64,000 bases of DNA from Lactiplantibacillus nangangensis (GTDB taxonomy: Bacteria; Bacillota; Bacilli; Lactobacillales; Lactobacillaceae). Where the stretch lies: positions 62,001 to 126,000 of the forward strand of contig NZ_BJDI01000008.1 in the NCBI RefSeq assembly GCF_005405065.1, in the 5' to 3' direction. The translations under genes were made by a program, and so were the position numbers. The notes beneath the pieces are model-generated. The model was not told the origin of the DNA and ran no database searches. It was given only the letters and a program-made list of their open reading frames with translations. Positions 57,714 to 64,000 of this stretch are shown here, in pieces (positions within the stretch are counted from its first letter, which is position 1; each line of letters opens with the position of its first letter).

Positions 57714-58499
57714 CTATTTACTATGAATAATATTTAAAGTAATTCGTAGCCGCGACTTTTTAGTCTCACCGCCGATTTCAGTCAACCGGACTCGACCATA
57801 ATGCGTCACACTCAACATATCCAACAAAGCAATCTCGTAATCGGCCTTGGGTAAATCTGCCCAGTTTAAACGCACATGGGCCGCTTCGACCAATTCTTTC
57901 GCATGATGCCGTGACAGGTTGAAAGCTGCCTTGATCACACTATCTGCTCGTAGTGAGCTGACAGTGGTCGTCATGGCTTCCCAATCGTTCTCTGGATCAA
58001 TGGCATTTGCCAGTGGTACATCGGTCAAATGAATCTTGGTCTTCCCAAAATGATCTATCTGATCACTGAAGTAAGTGGCCATTTCACTTTCACAGTAAAA
58101 CTGCCAATCCTCACCATCCGACACAATATCACCAAAGACATCACGTTCGACACCCGAATTTGCCAACGTCCCAAGGATTTGTCCATGCTTGAGGGTCGCA
58201 AACTTTACAGGATAAACAATGTTGAATAACGTAATTTGGAAATCAGCTGGTTGAGGGTCGTAATAGTCCGGATAAAATAAGATCCGTTGTAATTCCGCCC
58301 CCGGATACCCACCTGAGGCCCGCATATGGACTTCATCAAGTTGGTTCACTAAAGTTTGTGCAATGTAGACTTGCCGCGGATTTAAAAACGCGGTTAAAAT
58401 CGGTCGATACTGATCTGCTGCTTCGCGCAACCAACCAGTGACCTGTTCAATAAATGGGGCTTCACTATCGCGAAAATGTTGTTTTAAATTATCATTCAC
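57714..58499 (-). CDS. ylmH: YlmH-like S4-domain RNA-binding protein
   Basis: 261 residues. The S4 RNA-binding domain occupies the C-terminal 70 residues (ADSVIKAAFNLSRHHAKELV, VRLNWADLPKADYEI). The N-terminal domain (DSEAPFIEQV, AFLNPRQVYIAQ) is typical of YlmH. Homologues are linked to ribosome rescue (family knowledge). GTG start with GAGGA upstream. Confidence 0.9.
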   Translation of the reverse strand: MNDNLKQHFRDSEAPFIEQVTGWLREAADQYRPILTAFLNPRQVYIAQTLVNQLDEVHMRASGGYPGAELQRILFYPDYYDPQPADFQITLFNIVYPVKFATLKHGQILGTLANSGVERDVFGDIVSDGEDWQFYCESEMATYFSDQIDHFGKTKIHLTDVPLANAIDPENDWEAMTTTVSSLRADSVIKAAFNLSRHHAKELVEAAHVRLNWADLPKADYEIALLDMLSVTHYGRVRLTEIGGETKKSRLRITLNIIHSK

Positions 58500-58523
58500 G
58501 ATACTATCCTCGTTTGTTTAAAA

Positions 58524-58790
58524 TTAAAAACTAATTAGTGATAATAAGTAGACTAGACCGCGTTCAGCGAATTGTAGCACTAACAGCGCGACGATTGGCG
58601 AAAAGTCTAGCCCAGCAATCGACGGAATGAACCGCCGAAAAACACTTAGAAATGGGTCACAAATCTGCCCCAAGAAACGACCAAGGCCAGTATTATAAGC
58701 GCCTGGGAACCAGGACATTAGAATAAAGACAATAATCGCTAGGGTATACAGTTGAAACAAGCCATCAATAATTGTAAGTATCAGTGCCAT
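58524..58790 (-). CDS. ylmG: YggT/YlmG family membrane protein
   Basis: 88 residues with two membrane helices and a central SWFPG and FRRFIP region typical of the YggT family, which is linked to division clusters. The ATG at 58790 is only two bases after AAGGAG; a GTG immediately before it is in frame, so the start is uncertain. Confidence 0.88.
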   Translation of the reverse strand: MALILTIIDGLFQLYTLAIIVFILMSWFPGAYNTGLGRFLGQICDPFLSVFRRFIPSIAGLDFSPIVALLVLQFAERGLVYLLSLISF

Positions 58791-58801
58791 CACTCCTTAA
58801 C

Positions 58802-59233
58802 TTATAGACTGTTGGGATTTACTTGCGCGGTGGTACTCCCAGAAACTTCGTAGTTTTCAGGAATACAGAGAAAAATCTCATCACCAATGCGTTCGATCTC
58901 GCCATTAATGGCATAAACCGTTCCAGTCAGGAAATCGACAATTCGACGGGCCATCGCATCATCAACGTGATCGAAGTTAATAATCACCGCTTGATTTTTC
59001 AACAATTGAGCGGCAATTTCTTTCACGTCTGAATAAATGCGGGGTTCAAACAACGCAATTTTGCTGTTCACTGATTTACCGCCCTGCATTGGCACGATTT
59101 TTGGTGACGTTGCGTTGGTCCCAGTAGTCGTTGTCGGCGTGGTCCGGTTCGGTTGAGGTACGTTAGCAGTTTCATCATAGTCTGCCTCATCACCAACACC
59201 AAAAAAGTTACTAAAACTAAAACGTCCGGCCAT
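58802..59233 (-). CDS. sepF: Cell-division protein SepF
   Basis: 143 residues. Membrane anchor of the Z-ring in Firmicutes (family knowledge). Seen: MAGRFSFSNFFGVGDE amphipathic start, an acidic/Pro-rich linker, and the DUF552 globular domain (IVPMQGG to SGSTT). The ATG at 59233 is 8 bases after GGGAAG; the ATG two codons upstream is too close to that site. Confidence 0.93.
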   Translation of the reverse strand: MAGRFSFSNFFGVGDEADYDETANVPQPNRTTPTTTTGTNATSPKIVPMQGGKSVNSKIALFEPRIYSDVKEIAAQLLKNQAVIINFDHVDDAMARRIVDFLTGTVYAINGEIERIGDEIFLCIPENYEVSGSTTAQVNPNSL

Positions 59234-59257
59234 AGTCATCGCTTCCCTTCAACGAAC

Positions 59258-60553
59258 TTATTTACGACGCCGTTTGAAGAATGGCGGCGTATCTAATGAA
59301 TCACCATTATCGCTATCATCATTTTTGTCAGTCTGAGTATTGTCATTAAAGACATCAAAGTCCGTCTTTTCAACATTCTTAAACTCAGCATTGTTTTGGC
59401 TGGCTGGCCGAGAACTGTTAGGTTCGCGGCGAATATCCCAGTTACCAAATGGATCGTTATTTTGGGTCGTTTGGTTGTTCACATTTACGGTGTTGTCAGT
59501 CTTTGGTTGACTGTCCGCTGGTGTATCAAACATGCCACCGCGTTGTTGTGCCTTTTCGCTACGCGTGTGGACACTACCCGTGTTGATTTCTTTTTGTTTC
59601 TGGTCGATCCCAGTGGCAATCACAGTCACTCGAACTTCATCGCCCAAGCTTTCGTCGATCGATGTCCCAAAGATGATGTTAACATCCGTTGTCGCTGCTT
59701 GTGAAACGATGTCAGAAGCCGCTTGTGCTTCATACAAGGACATGTCAGGACCACCCGTGATGTTTAATAAGACTTGTTCAGCCCCATCGATGGAAACTTC
59801 CAACAATGGTGATGAAATGGCTTGCTTCGTCGCATCAGCAGTCCGGTTTTCACCGCTAGCTGACCCGATTCCCATCAAAGCAGAACCTTGATCTTGCATG
59901 ACCGTCTTAACATCCGCAAAGTCCAAGTTGACGTAACCAGGTGACGTAATCAAGTCAGAGATTCCTTGAACCCCTTGACGTAACACATTATCGGCTTCTT
60001 GGAAGGCTTCCATCATTGGCGTTTTCTTGTCAACGATTTCCAGCAAACGGTTATTGGCAATAATGATCAACGTATCCACGTTGTCTTTCATCTGAGCGAT
60101 GCCTTCAGCGGCATTGCGTGCCCGCTTTGGTCCTTCAAAGGTAAATGGTCGAGTGACGACCCCCACCGTTAAGGCACCAGAATCTTTCGCAATTTTAGCC
60201 ACTTCTGGTGCGGCACCGTTCCCGGTACCACCACCCATTCCGGCTGTAACGAAGACCATATCAGCACCCGTTAAGGCTTCGGTAATGGCTTCTTCACTTT
60301 CTTGCGCCGCTTTGGCACCGACATCCGGATTAGAACCGGCCCCTAAACCACGGGTCAACTTCGGTCCGAGTTGAATTTTAGTTTCGGCATTAGAACTTTG
60401 TAACGCTTGCACATCCGTGTTAGCGACAATAAATTCAACGCCTTTCACGTCTTCGGCAATCATCCGGTTAACGGCGTTACCACCACCGCCACCGACACCG
60501 ATGACTTTAATCATCGCCCCTGAATTCTGGGTTGCATCTAAAGAAAATTCCAT
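59258..60553 (-). CDS. ftsZ: Cell-division GTPase FtsZ
   Basis: 431 residues. Tubulin homologue that forms the Z-ring. Seen: [11 protein letters not shown] (G-box), the tubulin signature GGGTGNG at 107-113, and a C-terminal tail [12 protein letters not shown] that binds FtsA and SepF. A long Asn/Gln/Asp-rich variable linker precedes it. ATG with GGAGG upstream. Confidence 0.98.
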   Translation of the reverse strand: MEFSLDATQNSGAMIKVIGVGGGGGNAVNRMIAEDVKGVEFIVANTDVQALQSSNAETKIQLGPKLTRGLGAGSNPDVGAKAAQESEEAITEALTGADMVFVTAGMGGGTGNGAAPEVAKIAKDSGALTVGVVTRPFTFEGPKRARNAAEGIAQMKDNVDTLIIIANNRLLEIVDKKTPMMEAFQEADNVLRQGVQGISDLITSPGYVNLDFADVKTVMQDQGSALMGIGSASGENRTADATKQAISSPLLEVSIDGAEQVLLNITGGPDMSLYEAQAASDIVSQAATTDVNIIFGTSIDESLGDEVRVTVIATGIDQKQKEINTGSVHTRSEKAQQRGGMFDTPADSQPKTDNTVNVNNQTTQNNDPFGNWDIRREPNSSRPASQNNAEFKNVEKTDFDVFNDNTQTDKNDDSDNGDSLDTPPFFKRRRK

Positions 60554-60581
60554 AATTTTTCCTCCGTCATTCCTATCCTAT

Positions 60582-61925
60582 TTAATCGAAAAAGTGATTG
60601 AAGAAACCTTTGACCCGTTCAAAACCACTCTCACGATCGGGATCCTGCTGCTTGGCAGGTTTTGATTTACTAGTTGTTTTAATTGGTTGACTCGGCTGCG
60701 CAGTCATTGGCTGACTCGTCGGGGTCTCTGGTGCAAATTCGACGGCAACACTTGCCCGAGTATCACCAGTTAACGCACTCTTGACGAGTAACGCCACTTC
60801 ACTTAAGGCCGCTTGATATTTGATGACGGCCAAGGCCTCATCAAATGACGGATGTCTTAAGCCCATTTGGCTCGGAGTGAAGACGCGAACATTGGTCCCA
60901 AATAAGTCGCTGGCTAAATCAGTGATACCTGGTAACGCCGCAACGCCACCAGTTAACACGATACCACCAGGTAATTCTAACGCCTGAATCTCATCCAAAT
61001 GTTGCTTAACTTTACCGAAGACTTGATCCAAACGTGCTTCAATAATTTCCGCAAGATACTGGCTGCTGATTTGAGTTGGGGTACTTTGACCAACTACGTC
61101 AACTGGAAAGACTTCATCATCTGAAGCCTGTTGCGCATCCGCATAACCATAATCGCGCTTCAATTTTTCAGCATTTTCAATCGAGGTGTTCAAAACCACG
61201 GAAATGTCTTTCGTGATATACTGACCACCTTCTTGGTCAACATAAGTATACTTCAATTGATGATCATGGATGACTGCAGCAGTCGTTTGACCACCGCCCA
61301 TGTCAACAATGATTGAACCAAAATCTTGTTCACCATCATTGAGTACTAATGAACTCAATGCTAAGGGGGCGATCACGATCTGTTCAATTTGCAACCCCGC
61401 CTTTTCAATGGCTTTACGGGTATTATGAATAATGGTCTTAGGCCCAGTGAACAAAGTGCCGTGCATTTCTAAGCGCACGCCGACCATGCCACGCGGATCT
61501 TTAATCCCATCAAAACCGTCGACCACAAATTCGTCGGGAATGACGTCGAGAACTTCCCGTTCTGGTGGCATACTCTGCACTAAGGCAGCCGTTGCGACTT
61601 TTTGGACGTCCTCATTATTAATTTCTTTTGATTCATCGGCGACCGCGATCATGCCACGGCAACGCTCGATTTTTACCAAGTTAGCGGGCACACCCGCAAT
61701 AACTTTTTTTATTTCGATACTTGCTTTTTCTTCTGCTTGGCGTACCGCTGATTGAATCGCGGTGGCCGCTTTGTCAATATCGACAATTACGCCACGACTC
61801 AGACCATTAGAACGTTCGCTTCCCACACCAATAACGTTCATTTGTCCCTTCACACGTTCAGCAACAATGACTTTTATTGAGGTGGTCCCTATATCAAGTC
61901 CGACATAAATTCCTGAATTATCCAT
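60582..61925 (-). CDS. ftsA: Cell-division protein FtsA
   Basis: 447 residues. Actin-like membrane tether for FtsZ. Seen: VGLDIGTTSIKVIVAE phosphate-binding segment, DMGGGQTTAAVI and LTGGVAALPGI. A C-terminal amphipathic helix (ESGFERVKGFFNHFFD) is the membrane-targeting segment, after a low-complexity linker. The ATG has GGAGG about 10 bases upstream. Confidence 0.97.
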   Translation of the reverse strand: MDNSGIYVGLDIGTTSIKVIVAERVKGQMNVIGVGSERSNGLSRGVIVDIDKAATAIQSAVRQAEEKASIEIKKVIAGVPANLVKIERCRGMIAVADESKEINNEDVQKVATAALVQSMPPEREVLDVIPDEFVVDGFDGIKDPRGMVGVRLEMHGTLFTGPKTIIHNTRKAIEKAGLQIEQIVIAPLALSSLVLNDGEQDFGSIIVDMGGGQTTAAVIHDHQLKYTYVDQEGGQYITKDISVVLNTSIENAEKLKRDYGYADAQQASDDEVFPVDVVGQSTPTQISSQYLAEIIEARLDQVFGKVKQHLDEIQALELPGGIVLTGGVAALPGITDLASDLFGTNVRVFTPSQMGLRHPSFDEALAVIKYQAALSEVALLVKSALTGDTRASVAVEFAPETPTSQPMTAQPSQPIKTTSKSKPAKQQDPDRESGFERVKGFFNHFFD

Positions 61926-62050
61926 AATAGAGGAACCTCCTAGTAATTACATAAATACATAAATATCCAAAGTTTTGGCTAACATATCCAATTATCCCTT
62001 AGTTTACCATATCCTAAGCGCTTTTAAAAAGGGGCTCGCTCGCTTTTCAG

Positions 62051-62926
62051 TCAATTTGATGACTTTTTAAACGAATACGAATAAGCACCCACTTCCAAGT
62101 TGATAATTCCCGGTGCTTTCATCTTGGCAACGATGCCAGAATAGTACTGCATCTTGCTGGCAAAAGTCGAAATCGTGGCATAAACTTCATTGCCGTCATT
62201 CATATACAAGTGAACCCGTTCAGGATTAGCTTTGTTCGGATCAAACTTGATTTCCGAGATATTATGCTTAACCGCCGCTGGCAATTTGGCATACTGGGCA
62301 ATCATCAGTTGTAAACGTGACCCACTCTTAAAACTGGCATAAATTGGGTAGCCACCACCAGGCTGTGATTGCGATTTTGACATGATCAGACCGTTTTCTA
62401 AGACTCGTCGATACTGACCACCTATCACTAAGTACCCGGCTAACCGAATTTCGGTAACTTTCAAAGTCACGTGATTCCAATTACTTAAAGTTGTCTTAAC
62501 TTGACCGACTTGCGGATTCGCCTTGCGCGCCAAGCGACTCGTCGTTTTATCTTGACCGATCACGGCCCAGACCGACTGACCGACCTTGACTTGGGTCGCA
62601 GTTCGAACTTGGGCGGCGGTTAACTTTTCGGTCCCCGTCACCCGCACCTGTGCAATGTGGCTCAATGGCGAGATGAAGTAGCTCGCCCCAGCAATTCCCA
62701 ACAAAAACAGGCCGATTAATAATCCAGCCCGTCTCGTCATTAACTTGCGCCGTTGCGTCTTTAGTTTCGGCAGCTTATCACCAATTCGAATCTGTTTACC
62801 GGACCAGCTAAAGTGCCGCTTGCGTTCGGCTTTTTGATTTTCATCAGCCTGACGTTGAAATCTTTCCCAGGGGGTGAGTTGGTCAAGCTGGGCTTTCTTT
62901 TTTGGCCGGCGTTTAAATATGGCCAT
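62051..62926 (-). CDS. divIB: Cell-division protein DivIB/FtsQ
   Basis: 291 residues. One membrane helix ([19 protein letters not shown], about 70-90) after a basic cytoplasmic part, then a POTRA domain and beta domain outside. Part of the DivIB-FtsL-DivIC complex (family knowledge). The ATG at 62926 has AAGGGTGG upstream; three extra codons in the ORF are not needed. The gap to ftsA (61926-62050) holds a weak promoter-like pair and no gene. Confidence 0.9.
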   Translation of the reverse strand: MAIFKRRPKKKAQLDQLTPWERFQRQADENQKAERKRHFSWSGKQIRIGDKLPKLKTQRRKLMTRRAGLLIGLFLLGIAGASYFISPLSHIAQVRVTGTEKLTAAQVRTATQVKVGQSVWAVIGQDKTTSRLARKANPQVGQVKTTLSNWNHVTLKVTEIRLAGYLVIGGQYRRVLENGLIMSKSQSQPGGGYPIYASFKSGSRLQLMIAQYAKLPAAVKHNISEIKFDPNKANPERVHLYMNDGNEVYATISTFASKMQYYSGIVAKMKAPGIINLEVGAYSYSFKKSSN

Positions 62927-62955
62927 CACAACCACCCTTTCACTGTAAAACTAGC

Positions 62956-64000
62956 CTAATGGGCTTGCATTGCCGCTTTCAAAACGTTCAACAACCGATC
63001 CGCAGCATCCGGCATCCCTAGCCGTTTAGCATTCGCTGCCATCTTTTGACGGCCAGTAGCATCGAGCATCAAGCCATCAACAGCTTTGACCAAACTCTGA
63101 CCTGTTAAGTCCGCTTCTTTAATCAAATCCGCGGCCCCTTCGTCAACTAGACTCTGGGCATTCTTAGTTTGATGATCATTAGTGACATACGGACTTGGCA
63201 CTAAAATTGATGGAATCCCTAATGCCGTAATTTCCGCGATGCTGGTGGCACCCGCCCGTCCCAAAATCGTGTCGATTTCTGGTAAAATGGCCGGCATATT
63301 TTTGATGTACGGTTTAATTTTAACATTCGGTGCTAAAGCTGTCTTACCGAGACCATCCATAATTTTGTCGTAGTGAACTTGTCCCGTTACAAACAAGGTC
63401 TGATAGTCACGCCGATTTAATTCGGGAATTGCCTCAACCGTCGCTTGATTGATGCGGGCCGCCCCACGACTGCCCCCAAAAATTAAGACCGTTGGTTGAT
63501 CATCTTCAAGGCCTAACGCCTTCAAGGCCGCGGTCTTCTTGATGTTGACTACTTGTTGGGCCCGTGGGTTCCCCGTCATAACGACTTTTTTAGCTGGAAA
63601 TTGATCCCGGGCACTTTCAAATGAAATCCCAATTTTGTCCACGAAGTGACTCAAGAACTTATTGGTGACCCCAACGACGGAATTCTGTTCATGAATCACG
63701 GTTGGAATGTGCATTTGACTCGCTGCAAACACAACTGCGCCACTCACATACCCCCCGGTCCCGACGACCACGTCTGGTTTAAAGGCTTTAATATACTTAC
63801 GCGCCGTTCCAACACTCTTCAAAAAGAGCCAGACCGTTTTAAAGTTTTGCAGTGACAATGACCGTTTAAACCCTTGGATTTTGATCGTCTTGAACGCGAT
63901 GCCCCGTTCAGGGACAATGCGGCTTTCAAGGCCACGATGTGTTCCCACATACAAGACTTCTGCTTGGGGGTCATGGGCTTTTAACGCTTCAATCAAAGCT
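62956..64000 (-). CDS. murG: UDP-GlcNAc transferase MurG, N-terminus beyond window
   Basis: At least 347 residues; the frame is still open at the window edge, so the first 15-20 residues, including the GGTGGH nucleotide loop, are outside. Membrane-associated glycosyltransferase that makes lipid II. Seen: [36 protein letters not shown], and the donor-binding [23 protein letters not shown]. Followed by divIB after about 30 bases. Confidence 0.97.
   Translation of the reverse strand, partial: ALIEALKAHDPQAEVLYVGTHRGLESRIVPERGIAFKTIKIQGFKRSLSLQNFKTVWLFLKSVGTARKYIKAFKPDVVVGTGGYVSGAVVFAASQMHIPTVIHEQNSVVGVTNKFLSHFVDKIGISFESARDQFPAKKVVMTGNPRAQQVVNIKKTAALKALGLEDDQPTVLIFGGSRGAARINQATVEAIPELNRRDYQTLFVTGQVHYDKIMDGLGKTALAPNVKIKPYIKNMPAILPEIDTILGRAGATSIAEITALGIPSILVPSPYVTNDHQTKNAQSLVDEGAADLIKEADLTGQSLVKAVDGLMLDATGRQKMAANAKRLGMPDAADRLLNVLKAAMQAH

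Noticed and set aside
62045-62050. Possible terminator between divIB and ftsA
   Set aside because: GC-rich run with weak pairing and no clean stem; the genes belong to one cluster.

Overview
The window is a chromosomal segment of a low-GC Firmicute of the lactobacilli, most likely the Lactiplantibacillus plantarum group. This rests on recognised protein sequences (ClpX, trigger factor, EF-Tu, PDH complex, DivIVA/FtsZ cluster, a LysM-NlpC/P60 hydrolase with a Ser/Thr-rich linker), on gene order, and on frequent GTG/TTG starts. It is core genome: I see no insertion sequence, prophage, CRISPR array, tRNA or rRNA. Most genes are on the minus strand. The only plus-strand genes are rpsT, def, and the rpoY-rnjA-lipid kinase group.

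Layout, left to right. 1-6.2 kb: the start of a MazG-like gene, then ysxC, clpX, tig, tuf and a TPR-like protein. 6.2-10.2 kb: RNase J2, dapA, an MFS exporter. 10.3-11.1 kb: divergent rpsO and rpsT. 11.2-15.7 kb: the competence operon comEA-comEB-comEC with holA at its end. 15.8-18.2 kb: ylbG, rsmD, coaD, sepM. 18.2-18.7 kb holds no supported gene. 18.8-27.7 kb: an LDH-like protein, UPF0223 and suhB in one group, then typA, then ftsW-pycA. 27.9-32.9 kb: the pdhABCD operon with a promoter and a candidate cre site. 33.1-37.4 kb: def, rpoY-rnjA and a lipid kinase. 37.5-41.2 kb: a small protein, the LysM-NlpC/P60 hydrolase, two structured repeats, prs. 41.3-47.4 kb: ktrB-ktrA, a phosphoglycerate-mutase-family enzyme, a TPR protein, recD2. 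47.5-53.1 kb: mnmA, DUF1831, cysteine desulfurase, mtnN, a small membrane protein, a Nudix hydrolase, dapF. 53.2-64 kb: the end of the division cluster murG-divIB-ftsA-ftsZ-sepF-ylmG-ylmH-divIVA, then a T-box leader and ileS.

Functional links: cysteine desulfurase and MnmA form a tRNA 2-thiouridine sulfur relay; ClpX and trigger factor handle protein quality control; RpoY and RNase J1 are translationally coupled; KtrA and KtrB form a K+ uptake system; PdhA-D form one enzyme complex; the cell-division proteins share one gene cluster.

The most unusual content is non-coding. Four copies of a roughly 150-bp element (39808-39955, 40012-40164, 56126-56276, 56499-56651) can each fold into a long outer stem enclosing inner hairpins. 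The stem sequences differ between copies but pairing is kept by compensating changes, and a T-T mismatch recurs in the first inner hairpin. They occur as two head-to-head pairs. One pair, with a further long hairpin between its members, separates the ileS T-box leader from ileS. A second notable point is that holA has no ATG, GTG or TTG start that would preserve its conserved N-terminus, which suggests ATT or ATC initiation.
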